From NCBI GenBank assembly GCA_021732085.1, contig JAKFVQ010000027.1:1-64000 (forward strand): 64,000 bases of DNA. The letters are read 5' to 3'. The notes beneath the pieces were generated by a model. It did not search any database. It worked only from the letters and a program-made list of their open reading frames with translations, and had not been told where the DNA came from. This DNA is from Candidatus Obscuribacterales bacterium (GTDB lineage Bacteria > Cyanobacteriota > Vampirovibrionia > Obscuribacterales > Obscuribacteraceae). The position numbers and the translations under genes were made by a program. This document shows positions 16,893 through 25,884 of the stretch, piece by piece. Numbering within the stretch: position 1 is the stretch's first letter; every line of letters starts with the position of its first letter.

Positions 16893-17408
16893 CTAGTTCA
16901 TGTTTGGATCTTCAAGCTGGCATAACACCCAGCAGTTTCTGCGCACCGATTCATCGAGAAATAGGCATAGCTCGATTCCAGCTTTGGCTTGCTGTCCGTT
17001 TGCCGCCTGCTGAGAATATACTTCGACAAATTTTGAGTCGTGGAGCAGATGCGAGAATCTTGCTAGTTGTTCGCCTCGCAATAGGGAAGTGGGGCGTGAT
17101 ACCAATTTCAACCACCAGGGATAGGTTTCCATCGTTGGTGGTTTCACCAGAGCATGGATGAATGACTCGCATTCCTTGAGCATGTGAAATTGAGGATCAA
17201 TATAATGACCGGCTTCAAAAATACTTTTGCTCGGGAAGAGATAGCTTGTTTTAATTGTTGCTTTGCCGCAAGTGCTCAAGCATTGTCCGAGAATTTGATC
17301 TGCAACAATCGCTTGCGCCGCCGCTGGTTGCCGTGCCACTGAATTTGGCATCGGCAGGTAAATCCGTTTGAATGTGTCCGCATCAATTGCCCCGAGGTTC
17401 AACTTCAT
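16893..17408 (-). CDS. Hypothetical protein coupled to the TPR gene
   Basis: A 171-residue protein of unknown family, soluble and without repeats. Its ATG (17408) overlaps the TGA of the 866-residue TPR gene in an ATGA junction, so translation is coupled and the two proteins are likely to act together. Recognisable stretches are limited to a Cys-containing helix (ADQILGQCLSTCGKATIKTSYLF) and a leucine-rich C-terminus. The stop lies at the edge of the tandem-repeat region. Confidence 0.7.
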   Translation of the reverse strand: MKLNLGAIDADTFKRIYLPMPNSVARQPAAAQAIVADQILGQCLSTCGKATIKTSYLFPSKSIFEAGHYIDPQFHMLKECESFIHALVKPPTMETYPWWLKLVSRPTSLLRGEQLARFSHLLHDSKFVEVYSQQAANGQQAKAGIELCLFLDESVRRNCWVLCQLEDPNMN

Positions 17409-20005
17409 TTGCCTGTCCTCGACAAAACAATCTTAATCCGGTCGGCTTCTTTAACTCGTCCCGTTTTTTCATAAATTTTCACCAACAGAATCAGTGCTCT
17501 CGATGCTGATGATTCATCACCATCTGATTGCGCTAGCACATCCTTACACAGCTGTTCTGCTAGATCCATTTGCGCCATTTCTTCGCACTTTGTTGCTGCG
17601 AAGATCTTCATCGCGCTCGGCTTTTCCAACCAATCGAGTTCGCACAAAATTCTTTGCTGACATGCTGTTGCTGCTTGCTCGTTATTCAATATGCGATAGT
17701 TCGTCAACAAGTGAATTGTCGTTTCGCACAGGTCCTCAGAATTTCTAGACATAGCCTCTTGCACGCGTCTAATTCGCTCGAAAAGATCAGTTGCGCCTTG
17801 ATAGTTGCCCATGGTTTCATGACACATCGCCAGGTTCTTGAGTAGATCGGTCATTTCGGCCGGGCTGACGTCATCGCAAGTTTTGGCAGCGCGATAGGCT
17901 ATGTTGAAGAGATTCAGCGCTTCTTCAGGTTGCTTATCTTGAAGAAGTCTTTTCGCAAGTATCGTCGCATTTCTGATTCGATCCAGTACTTTGAATTTCG
18001 GGTGATTATCCGAAGCAGCTCGCACAAAACGCATTAGTCTTAGTCCGAGATCGGGCTCCCTCTTTGGAATCGCTATCGCTTTGTCTGACAAGATGATTCC
18101 GAGCCTGAACAAGCTTCTCAGTGTGTCCTGATGGAATGCCCCTAGCGTTACACATCGTCTAAGCCACGCGTAGGTGGCTCCAATTTCGTGCGGAGTGAAT
18201 CTTGCATTTCCATCCCACGCGGAGTAAATTCGTTTGAAAGCATTAGCAATATCGACGTCTGTTCTGATTTCATCTTCGAGCTGATCGTGTTCTTCAAATA
18301 CGAATCTAAAATCAATTTGTTTGATAATCGGATAAGCTTTCTCGAAGAGTTCTTGATTCTTTTTCAAAACATCGTTGTATGCAACCGGCATCTGCTGCTG
18401 ATAGATCGCTGCGATGCGGAGCTTCAATGAGGTGAAAAACTGCTCCCATTGAATGATGATTTGCTGCCATCCAGGTTCGAGCAACAGGTTCTTGGTGACG
18501 ATTTCTGGTTGGACATCCGGCGCAAGAGAAAGCGAGCGGTCCTGCTCGAAGGCGCTTGAGCCTTGCATCATGTCGTCAATCATTGAAAGAGGCGAAGATG
18601 ATGTTGTTTTGATTTTTGCTAGAGCTTCCGGGCTTATGTTCGCGCGTGCTTCCCGCATAGCTTCCGGATCAGACTGCGCGACAGCAGCCGCTGCTGCTGC
18701 TGCTTGAATATCTGCAATCGTAATTCTTTGCGGGACGGCAGCAAGTCTCAATCCAGGTGGGAAGAGCTGCCCGCTCGGAGTAACGTTCAGTTCAGCTCCA
18801 CCAGCGGTCGCGTCCGGTGCTTGCTCCGTCGCGGCTCCGCCTGATGACTCTTGGTTGTCGCTTTGCTCAGCGTTTTGTTCTTTTGACTCTTTTGGACCTT
18901 CCGTATTCGAGCCTTTTTGAATTTCCGAAAGCGTGGATTCGATTTCGCTCAATTTGGCTTGTGTGCTTTCGTACTTTTCTTTTGCTGAAGTAATACATTG
19001 CATCGCCTTGTCAGCTTCTTCTTGAAGGCTTGCCGAATTCGCAGCGGAAGCATCGTTGCTTTGTGCCAGTTCTAATCCTTTGCTGGCTAAGAGCGCTGAA
19101 TGCTCTGAAAGCGCGATCGCTGATTGAGCTAATTCGGCTGCAAGACCTAATAATTGCCTGGCCGCGTCCAATTTGATGGCGGTAGCGGCCGAACTTTCCT
19201 CCGCTTTTTCATCAGTTTGATCCGGCGCAAAATTCTGTTGAGGTAGCTCTTGTGTATCGACAGGTTTGTGGGCTGTTTTATTGGCTTTCTCGAGTTGGTC
19301 ATCCAAATAAAGTTGCGCGTCCAAGGGCTCTGTGTCGGCCATCGCGCTGTCTTTGAATTCGGACTCGTCGGCTTTCTTGTCTGCTGGTCTCGGTTTCTCC
19401 ATCCTCGGCAACTTCGCAGTTGCCGTAAGGAGGTGAGAAATTGCTTGCATGTCGGTGAGCGTGCGCGACCCGGTTCTAATGATCGGGATTTCTTCAGTAT
19501 GGTTGTGCGGTGAGCGCTCGCGTTCCTCTACTGCCGCCTGTTTCGTCGCATTGTAGGCTTTGGCATAGAGACCTTCCGGCGACTTGCCTTGCATTTGAAC
19601 GAGCATGGCAGCGGTTTGTAGAACGCCCATAGTGTCAGGGTGGTTCGGACCTAAGCTCTGTACGCGAAGATCGTAGATTTCCACGTACATTCTTTCTGCA
19701 TTTGCCAGATCCTCATGTTGCTTATAGAGGCTGGCCAACAATTCCATAATGCGTGTACGTTCCTCTACGTCTACAGTTTGCAAGTAGAAGTAAAGTGTCT
19801 TTGGCTGATCAGTGTCGTTGAGCTTGATGTACTTGCCAGCCAGGTTAAGCAAGGACCGGATTGCTTGGAATCTTTGATCGGGCGTTTCGGCAATTTTAAG
19901 TGCCTCAGCCAGCTTCTCTTCTGACTCAGGTAGTTTGTCGGAATTCAAGAATTCGATTCCGCTCTTGTTCAATTTTTCGAACTGAGTCAGTTCCTCTTCG
20001 GCCAT
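17405..20005 (-). CDS. Large cytoplasmic TPR protein
   Basis: An 866-residue protein with no signal peptide or membrane helix. Residues 10-150 are TPR-like helices (AERMYVEIYDLRVQSLGPNHPDT is a kinesin-light-chain-type repeat). Residues 180-480 are low in complexity, with an Ala/Glu/Ser-rich coil near 270-360 and an IADIQAAAAAAAV run. The C-terminal 350 residues hold further TPRs (EEALNLFNIAYRAAK, YQGATDLFERIRR). It probably scaffolds or receives protein partners. It overlaps the downstream hypothetical gene by four bases and is separated from the divergent sigma factor by 327 bases. Confidence 0.75.
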   Translation of the reverse strand: MAEEELTQFEKLNKSGIEFLNSDKLPESEEKLAEALKIAETPDQRFQAIRSLLNLAGKYIKLNDTDQPKTLYFYLQTVDVEERTRIMELLASLYKQHEDLANAERMYVEIYDLRVQSLGPNHPDTMGVLQTAAMLVQMQGKSPEGLYAKAYNATKQAAVEERERSPHNHTEEIPIIRTGSRTLTDMQAISHLLTATAKLPRMEKPRPADKKADESEFKDSAMADTEPLDAQLYLDDQLEKANKTAHKPVDTQELPQQNFAPDQTDEKAEESSAATAIKLDAARQLLGLAAELAQSAIALSEHSALLASKGLELAQSNDASAANSASLQEEADKAMQCITSAKEKYESTQAKLSEIESTLSEIQKGSNTEGPKESKEQNAEQSDNQESSGGAATEQAPDATAGGAELNVTPSGQLFPPGLRLAAVPQRITIADIQAAAAAAAVAQSDPEAMREARANISPEALAKIKTTSSSPLSMIDDMMQGSSAFEQDRSLSLAPDVQPEIVTKNLLLEPGWQQIIIQWEQFFTSLKLRIAAIYQQQMPVAYNDVLKKNQELFEKAYPIIKQIDFRFVFEEHDQLEDEIRTDVDIANAFKRIYSAWDGNARFTPHEIGATYAWLRRCVTLGAFHQDTLRSLFRLGIILSDKAIAIPKREPDLGLRLMRFVRAASDNHPKFKVLDRIRNATILAKRLLQDKQPEEALNLFNIAYRAAKTCDDVSPAEMTDLLKNLAMCHETMGNYQGATDLFERIRRVQEAMSRNSEDLCETTIHLLTNYRILNNEQAATACQQRILCELDWLEKPSAMKIFAATKCEEMAQMDLAEQLCKDVLAQSDGDESSASRALILLVKIYEKTGRVKEADRIKIVLSRTGK

Positions 20006-20332
20006 CTCTTAATTTAACCAGCCCGGAAACTCATTAATGTCGTCAAGCGAAGATATAATCTTCCACTCTTAGATTGATTTGCCCAGCCGCCGACGATGAT
20101 AAGCCCCGAAATGCTATTTTTCAGTGCTTTTACGCAGCTTATTGTCAACCGCTTAAAGTACAAAGTCTTCATCTTGCCTTAACAAATTTCGGGAACCTCA
20201 ACCCTCTCCACCCGTCATTTCGATCTGTGACACATCAAAAGTAATGCGATAAATGTATCTCCGCTTAGCGGGGGGCTGTTTGGCGCCCCGTTGGTTGACT
20301 TATATTCAAGCGCATCTAGGAATCAGGGAACT
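20006..20332. other. Divergent intergenic region before the sigma factor
   Basis: These 327 bases separate the minus-strand TPR gene from the sigma gene and should hold both promoters. A G/C hairpin (GGGGC...GCGCCCC) lies at about 20269-20290 and a TTGACT at 20294-20299. I could not place a convincing matching -10. No coding sequence is seen. Confidence 0.5.
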
Positions 20333-21358
20333 ATGGCAAGAACTGCTAGAGCATTAAAACCGAAGACTGCGCCCCGCCTGAAAAAAGCTGTCGGCGCAAC
20401 ACAGGTCGAGTTTCAGGACGAATTAAGTCTCGATGGAAACACAGGCTTTGAGTCCGGGGAAGAGCAGATTAGCGAACTGGCCCCCCAGACAGAAGAAGTT
20501 GCAACGGAGACCACGGAGACGCGCCGCCGCGAGGACGACGACTCGGTTAAGTCTTTTCTGCGCGAGATTAATCGCCACAAACTCCTTACAGGCAAGGAAG
20601 AAATTGAGCTGGCCCGGCGCGCCCGTGGCGGCGATCCCCACGCGAAAAATCGCTTGGTTCAAAGCAATTTGCGCCTGGTCGTCAGTATAGCTCGCAGATA
20701 TATCAACAAGGGTTTGCCGCTGCTCGACCTCATCCAGGAAGGCAGTTTGGGTTTGATTCGCGCTGTCGAGAAATTCGATCCTGAAAAGGGCTACAAGTTC
20801 TCCACATACGCTACCTGGTGGGTTCGCCAGGGAATCACAAGAGCATTGACTGACAAGTCTCGAGTCATTCGCATCCCTGTTCACATGCACGAGCAGATGA
20901 GTAAGTTGCGGAAGATGATCCGAGATTTGCGCGAAAAACTCGGACGCCAGCCGACCATTGATGAAATCGCTGATGCCAGCAAGTGGAGCAAGAGAAAACT
21001 CCTGCTGACGCTCGAAGCTTCAAGCGATCTGGTTTCACTGGATAACAATTATCGTGACGAGTATGACACCACCCTCGGTGAAATCATTGAGGATGAAAGT
21101 TCGCGTCAACCAGATCTTGAAACAACATCGCACCTGCTGAGCGAAGATATCAACGAATTGCTGAGCTGCCTTGCAGATCGCGAGCGCGCAGTAATCAAAC
21201 TTCGATTCGGATTTGAGACTGGAGAGCCACTTTCACTGGAGCAATCCGGTAAGATTCTCGGCTTCTCTAGAGAAAGAATTCGTCAGGTAGAGCAACGAGC
21301 TATGTACAAGCTGCGCAAGCACAGCCGCATGCGTAACTTGGATGCATATCTGAAGTAG
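20333..21358 (+). CDS. RNA polymerase sigma factor, sigma-70 group 1/2
   Basis: A 341-residue sigma factor. ATG 20333 follows AGGGA; the upstream TTG at 20291 has no ribosome site. The basic/acidic N-terminus lacks a true region 1.1. Region 1.2 is DSVKSFLREINRHKLLT. Regions 2.1-2.4 run from AKNRLVQSNLRLVVSIARRYINKG through DLIQEGSLGLIRAVEKFD to YKFSTYATWWVRQGITRAL. Region 3 contains RIPVHMHEQMSKLRK, and region 4 ends with LGFSRERIRQVEQRAMYKLR. The length and lack of region 1.1 fit a cyanobacterial-style group 2 (SigB-E-like) factor, but a small principal sigma cannot be excluded. Confidence 0.92.
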   Translation: MARTARALKPKTAPRLKKAVGATQVEFQDELSLDGNTGFESGEEQISELAPQTEEVATETTETRRREDDDSVKSFLREINRHKLLTGKEEIELARRARGGDPHAKNRLVQSNLRLVVSIARRYINKGLPLLDLIQEGSLGLIRAVEKFDPEKGYKFSTYATWWVRQGITRALTDKSRVIRIPVHMHEQMSKLRKMIRDLREKLGRQPTIDEIADASKWSKRKLLLTLEASSDLVSLDNNYRDEYDTTLGEIIEDESSRQPDLETTSHLLSEDINELLSCLADRERAVIKLRFGFETGEPLSLEQSGKILGFSRERIRQVEQRAMYKLRKHSRMRNLDAYLK

Positions 21359-21463
21359 AGACTGGGGCTCCAAGCTGGAGTAACATCCAACACAGAGTAG
21401 CCAACTCGATGATGAATTGAGTGACGGCCGAAAACGGTAATTAAACGGTAAGACAAACAGCGA

Positions 21464-22153
21464 TCAAACTCCGAGCCCCCTCTGAGTTTGGTCGCTTAGT
21501 ATTAGGCCGTCTTTCAGCTTAATCAATCTCTTTGCGTATGATGCAATATCCGGTTCGTGAGTGACGAGCACCACCGTCATGCCATCATTATGCAGTTCTT
21601 GAAATAGGGTCATGATGTCTGAGGAGGTTGCGCTGTCGAGCGCGCCTGTTGGTTCGTCAGCTAACAAAATGGCAGGCTGATTTACCAGCGCGCGTGCAAT
21701 GGATACGCGTTGTTGCTGACCGCCTGAAAGTTGTGTTGGCTTGTGGTCGATTCTTCCCCCCAGTCCGACCAATCTCAATACGCGTTCTGCCCTTGTGCGC
21801 CGCTCTTGGATAGGTATTCCTGCATAAACGAGGGGAAGCATCACATTCTCAATTGCGGACATGCGAGGCAAGAGATTGAATTGCTGGAAAACAAAGCCGA
21901 GCTTCTTGTTTCGCACCGCTGCCAGTTCATCTTCATCTAGATCTTGAACTTCCTGCCCATCCAGCGAATAAACGCCGCTGCTCGGTTGATCGAGACATCC
22001 AATGATATTCATAAGTGTGGACTTGCCGGATCCGGATGTGCCCATGATGGCCACATATTCACCGCCGGTGATATCAAGGCTGACGCCGCGCAGTGCATGA
22101 ACTGGTTCGGAACCAAGTTCATACACTCGTGAAATGTCGCGCAGATTGATCAC
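21464..22153 (-). CDS. MacB/LolD-type ABC transporter ATP-binding protein
   Basis: A 229-residue ATPase of the MacB/LolD/FtsE class. Walker A GTSGSGKST is at 38-46, Q-loop FVFQQFNLLP near 88, signature LSGGQ at 142-146, Walker B LLADEPTGALD from 163, and H-loop VTHEP. It is the last gene of the minus-strand operon adaptor - permease - TPR - ATPase and should power the permease coded 0.5 kb upstream. Its stop codon lies in an inverted repeat (CAAACTC/GAGTTTG, 21465-21486) that may help end transcription. Confidence 0.93.
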   Translation of the reverse strand: MINLRDISRVYELGSEPVHALRGVSLDITGGEYVAIMGTSGSGKSTLMNIIGCLDQPSSGVYSLDGQEVQDLDEDELAAVRNKKLGFVFQQFNLLPRMSAIENVMLPLVYAGIPIQERRTRAERVLRLVGLGGRIDHKPTQLSGGQQQRVSIARALVNQPAILLADEPTGALDSATSSDIMTLFQELHNDGMTVVLVTHEPDIASYAKRLIKLKDGLILSDQTQRGLGV

Positions 22154-22160
22154 TTAAAAG

Positions 22161-22547
22161 CTAACCGAAGATTCCTCTGGCCTGCACGCGCGTATTCTCG
22201 GCGTCTGTCCTTTTGCCTCTTGCTTCTAGACAGGCAGCTAGATTGCGCAGCGACATGGAATATACCATATGGTCGTCGCCAAGTGTGAGAGCGTAGATTT
22301 TTATAGCGCGACGATAGAGGGATTCGGCTTCAGTAAAGCGTTCTAAGTACATATAGAGATCAGCCAGGTAAGTGGCAGCCTCTGCGACATCGGGATGGTC
22401 GTGTCCAACCTGCTGAACAGCTTGGTGTAGGGCATCCTGATAGAGTTCTTCCGTGTTTTTATCAACCTTGAGAGAAGTTTCTGCGTGGACAAGCTGAACC
22501 TTCCAGCGCTTTTGCGCTGGCCGGTCGTGCCAGGGTATGGCTTCCAT
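22161..22547 (-). CDS. Small TPR protein inside the MacAB-type operon
   Basis: A 128-residue protein from ATG 22547, which has GGAGG eight bases upstream. The longer frame from 22748 would overlap the permease gene and is rejected. It contains kinesin-light-chain-type TPRs (VAEAATYLADLYMYLERFTEAESLYRRAIKIYALTLGDDH, abbreviated here by its first and last parts). No signal peptide is present, so it is probably cytoplasmic. It lies between the permease and ATPase genes, seven bases before the latter, which suggests a role with this transporter. MacAB systems do not usually contain such a subunit. Confidence 0.78.
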   Translation of the reverse strand: MEAIPWHDRPAQKRWKVQLVHAETSLKVDKNTEELYQDALHQAVQQVGHDHPDVAEAATYLADLYMYLERFTEAESLYRRAIKIYALTLGDDHMVYSMSLRNLAACLEARGKRTDAENTRVQARGIFG

Positions 22548-22671
22548 TAGGGGGACCTCCGGCTCGAAAGTGGGGGAATTTCGGGCACCAAGTATCTTAT
22601 ACCCGACGTAGCCTATTCCGAAGCTAAAAGGGGCTGATTCGAAGCTAAATTTTGCGCTCGGGATAAGGGCT

Positions 22672-23901
22672 TTATTCAGATCGCAGAGCGGCAATTGGAT
22701 CGAGCTTTGCGGCCCTTCTGGCAGGATAAATGCCGAAAAACAGCCCAACAGTTAAGGAGACGACGAAACTGAGGAGAACAGATTCCGGTGTCACTACAGT
22801 TGTCCATTTTGCAAAGTTGCTCACCGCCCATGATGCCCCAAGTCCGATTGCGATGCCGGTTAAGCCGCCCGACAATGTAAGCACCGTTGCTTCGATGACA
22901 AACTGCCACAGTATATCGCTTGGACGTGCTCCCAGGGCTTTGCGAATACCTATCTCTCGCGTCCGTTCTGTTACCGAAACCAGCATAATGTTCATGACAC
23001 CGATGCCGCCGACCAAGAGTGAAATGCCGGCTGTCGATCCCAGAAGAACTGTGAAGATCCCGGTGACGGATTCTGCGGTTTGCAAGAATTCTTTCTGCGT
23101 GCGCAATATGAAATCGTCCTGAAAGGGCGGGCGGATTTTATGCCGCAAGCGCATCACATTCGTAATCTGAAATTGCGCAGGGATGACATCATCATCTGTT
23201 TTTGCTTTGATGGTGACCCAGTTGACGTTGTGCCCCGTTACAGCTTTGAGTCCGAAAAGGCGATGATATCCAGTTGTGAGCGGGATAAAGACCTGGTCAT
23301 CCATGTCCATGAACTGAGTGGCACCTTTTTTTTCCATGATGCCAATGACTTGAAAGTTTTCACCGCGGATTAGCACTTCTTGTCCGATCGGATTAGTATC
23401 CACAAACAGATTGCTTGCCACTGTTTGTCCCAGTACACAAACTCGAGCATTGTGCTCCAGCTCGTCCTCGGAAAAAAATCGTCCTTGCTCAGGCTTGAAA
23501 TTTCGGACATCGGTGTAATCGGGTGTGGTGGCACATATGGTGGTGCTCGTGTTCATATTACCGAATTGCACTTGTTGCTGGGTCATGTTACCTGGCGCCA
23601 TATTGTCCACCGTTGGACAGGTCTCTTTTATGGCTTTGCCGTCTTCCCACGTAAGAGTGGCAGCGGTGCCCATTCCCATCGAGACGTGACCTGTGCTGGC
23701 CGCCCCTGCGCGCAGAAATATGATGTTGGTGCCAAGTGCCTGAATCTGTTTATCTGCTTCGACCTTTGCACCCTGACCAATGGCGAGCAGTGTGATAACT
23801 GCAGCAATGCCGATAATGATACCAAGGCAAGTAAGGGTGCTGCGGAGCCGATTAGCGATAATGCTCTGCCAAGCTATGCCGACCAGTTCGAGCAGATTCA
23901 T
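22672..23901 (-). CDS. MacB-type ABC transporter permease
   Basis: A 409-residue permease with the MacB topology. An N-terminal membrane helix (STLTCLGIIIGIAAVITLLA) is followed by a large periplasmic MacB-core domain (about residues 45-270). Three C-terminal helices of the FtsX domain then follow, with ERTREIGIRKALGARPSDI and YPARRAAKLDPIAAL. It lacks a fused ATPase; that subunit is a separate gene two positions downstream. The gene starts five bases after the adaptor stop. MacB-type transporters drive export of peptides, lipoproteins or siderophores across the outer membrane with an adaptor and TolC. No TolC gene is in the window. Confidence 0.93.
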   Translation of the reverse strand: MNLLELVGIAWQSIIANRLRSTLTCLGIIIGIAAVITLLAIGQGAKVEADKQIQALGTNIIFLRAGAASTGHVSMGMGTAATLTWEDGKAIKETCPTVDNMAPGNMTQQQVQFGNMNTSTTICATTPDYTDVRNFKPEQGRFFSEDELEHNARVCVLGQTVASNLFVDTNPIGQEVLIRGENFQVIGIMEKKGATQFMDMDDQVFIPLTTGYHRLFGLKAVTGHNVNWVTIKAKTDDDVIPAQFQITNVMRLRHKIRPPFQDDFILRTQKEFLQTAESVTGIFTVLLGSTAGISLLVGGIGVMNIMLVSVTERTREIGIRKALGARPSDILWQFVIEATVLTLSGGLTGIAIGLGASWAVSNFAKWTTVVTPESVLLSFVVSLTVGLFFGIYPARRAAKLDPIAALRSE

Positions 23902-23906
23902 TTGAG

Positions 23907-25520
23907 TTACATTTTCTTTCCGAAGTTACGCGGAATCGGCGGACCATTTTTGCCACCGCGGCCTCCGCCCATGCCACCACCGCCGCGTCCACCGCCGCCC
24001 TGGCTGGACTTATCGTTGGGATTTTCGGCATAACCTTCTTCGATGAGTTGATCTTTTGAAAGACCAAGAAATACCTTGTCGCCTTCGTGTAGACCTGATG
24101 TGATGACTGTGTTTGACCCAGAACTCTGGCCAATAGCTATTGGTTTGAATCGAGGCGAACCGTCTTTTTTGGGAACGTAGACGCCCATCTTTCCGCCTTT
24201 GGAAACAACGCACACTGTCGGCACAAGCAAACAGCCGTCTTTTTTACCGCAATCAAAATCTGCATTTACGTTCATGCCGGACATCAACTTGTGTTCCGGA
24301 TCATCATCTATTGTTGTGTGCACTTCGAAGCTCGTCACATTTTGCGTGACCACTGCCTCTGGTGCAATCAAGGTCACTTTGCCGTGATATTTCTTTTCTG
24401 GATAAGCGTTTGCGCAGATCGTCACGGTCTGACCTTTCCTGATGTTTTGCAGGTCGGTCTCGGAAACAGAGGCCACAAGTTCTAGTTCTCCAGCCAGACT
24501 AACAATTGAACTGGATGTTGCTGAAAGTGTTGCCGATGATGTTGTTGGCGTGACAATCGCACCTTCGTCCGTAAATTTTTGAGTGATGGTCCCATCAAAT
24601 GGAGCGACAATCTTCATGTCATTCATTTGACTTTGAAGATACGCCAGATTTCCTTGTGCTTGTAGCAACGCCGATTGGGATGCCTTGATGTCTTCCTGTC
24701 TGAAGCCCTCTCTGGACATACTCAAGCGATTCTTTACGCTGTCCAAATCAGCTTTTGCTTGAGAAAGAGCTGCCTCTGCTTGTTTGAAATCTTGTTGCGA
24801 TTTTTCCAAATTGGCGCGAGCGACGTCGGCAACAGTAACGGCGTTGAGGGCTTCTTGATCGGAGACAGCTCCCGCTTTGCAAAGCATACTCAGTCTGCCT
24901 GCATTGGTTTCGTCACGTTTGAGACTAGCTTGTGCGGCTTTTAGATCTGCTGAGACTCGAGCCAGAGATAGCGTAGCAAAACGGACAAGTCCTTGGGCCT
25001 TTGAGTATTGCGCCTGCAAATCAGCAATCTCTTGCGGACGACTACCGTGCATGGACTTTTCGAAGTTTGCCTCTGCAACCTTGCTGGCACCGTGGGCCGC
25101 CTGAAATTGGCCCTTCAAATTGCTGTCATCCATTATGGCCAGCAATTGGCCTTTTTTTACAAAATCGCCTTGTTTGACGTAAAGCTTGCGAAGAAGTCCG
25201 GTGAACTTTGGGCTCACCTTTACTTGATTGATTGGCTTGATTACGCCGGTTGCTGTAACTTTGAATTCGACGCTGCCTGTTTTTACGATCGCGGTGTTTT
25301 TCGAAACGTTTGCTGGAATCTGATCTTGTTGAGACGAATACCACCAATATCCAGCACCAGCCGGTGCTGCAACAACAGCCAGGATCATGAGGGCGGCGAT
25401 GCGCTTCTTCCTCTTTTTAGGTCTCTGTTCGGATTTTGCAACGGGCGCTTCTCGGCGCATAGAAAGCATGGCGCTTTCCTCAGCTTCACTGGTCTTAAAT
25501 GTCAATTTCTCTTCGTTCAT
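23907..25520 (-). CDS. MacA-type periplasmic adaptor (membrane fusion protein) with Gly-rich tail
   Basis: A 537-residue HlyD/MacA-family adaptor. A cytoplasmic N-terminus of about 40 residues precedes one membrane helix (IAALMILAVVAAPAGAGYWW). The first lipoyl half-motif is VSPKFTGLLRKLYVKQGDFVKKGQLLA, followed by a long alpha-hairpin (about residues 130-290). The second half-motif is MKIVAPFDGTITQKF, followed by beta-barrel and membrane-proximal domains. The last 35 residues are Gly/Arg-rich (GGGGRGGGGMGGG) and end KKM, which is unusual. It is the first gene of the export operon and would link the permease to a TolC-like pore. Confidence 0.92.
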   Translation of the reverse strand: MNEEKLTFKTSEAEESAMLSMRREAPVAKSEQRPKKRKKRIAALMILAVVAAPAGAGYWWYSSQQDQIPANVSKNTAIVKTGSVEFKVTATGVIKPINQVKVSPKFTGLLRKLYVKQGDFVKKGQLLAIMDDSNLKGQFQAAHGASKVAEANFEKSMHGSRPQEIADLQAQYSKAQGLVRFATLSLARVSADLKAAQASLKRDETNAGRLSMLCKAGAVSDQEALNAVTVADVARANLEKSQQDFKQAEAALSQAKADLDSVKNRLSMSREGFRQEDIKASQSALLQAQGNLAYLQSQMNDMKIVAPFDGTITQKFTDEGAIVTPTTSSATLSATSSSIVSLAGELELVASVSETDLQNIRKGQTVTICANAYPEKKYHGKVTLIAPEAVVTQNVTSFEVHTTIDDDPEHKLMSGMNVNADFDCGKKDGCLLVPTVCVVSKGGKMGVYVPKKDGSPRFKPIAIGQSSGSNTVITSGLHEGDKVFLGLSKDQLIEEGYAENPNDKSSQGGGGRGGGGMGGGRGGKNGPPIPRNFGKKM

Positions 25521-25884
25521 CCCAATATCTATCCGATTTTGAAGGCAAACTCGACGTAAAGAAGAGGCTTTTAAGCTTTTGTGGGATACGCTTATGCCGC
25601 TCGGCGAGTTCTGCTTGGCAGCTGGGAGCCGGTCCGAGCTGCACTTCTACATCTTAGCAGCCTTTCGCCCTTTATCTAAGGGGAGGGATTCAGCCTCTTG
25701 TCGATGGCGATGCTGGAGCCCCGCGCTGCTGTTGCCTTGGGGACTAGCCGTCCGGGCGGCGAGTTTAAGCTTGCGACCCAAAAAAGCCATACACACGACC
25801 CCTTGATGTCCGATCTTATTCATAAGATTAAGAAGTTAAAGGAGCTGGAAGCAGGGCCGGCAAAGAGTTGAGGATGTAATCAAA
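25521..25884. other. Divergent gap between adaptor and hypothetical gene
   Basis: These 364 bases must contain two divergent promoters. A 6-bp inverted repeat (GCAGCT 25618-25623, AGCTGC 25637-25642) and GAGGAT before ATG 25885 are the only elements seen. The 75-codon frame at 25579 has no ribosome site and no protein-like features. Confidence 0.5.

Noticed and set aside
16703-17161. Plus-strand frame through the GGGCTTCC repeat
   Set aside because: Codes only for the tandem repeat and then for antisense of the hypothetical gene at 16893.
20291-20332. TTG 20291 as sigma-factor start
   Set aside because: No ribosome site, while ATG 20333 has AGGGA at good spacing and matches the usual N-terminus.
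22548-22748. Longer TPR reading starting at 22748 inside the permease gene
   Set aside because: It would overlap the permease C-terminus by 77 bases in a different frame; GGAGG precedes ATG 22547.
23380-24033. 217-codon plus-strand frame with Pro-rich end
   Set aside because: Antisense of the permease/adaptor junction; the Pro-rich part is the antisense of the Gly-rich adaptor tail.
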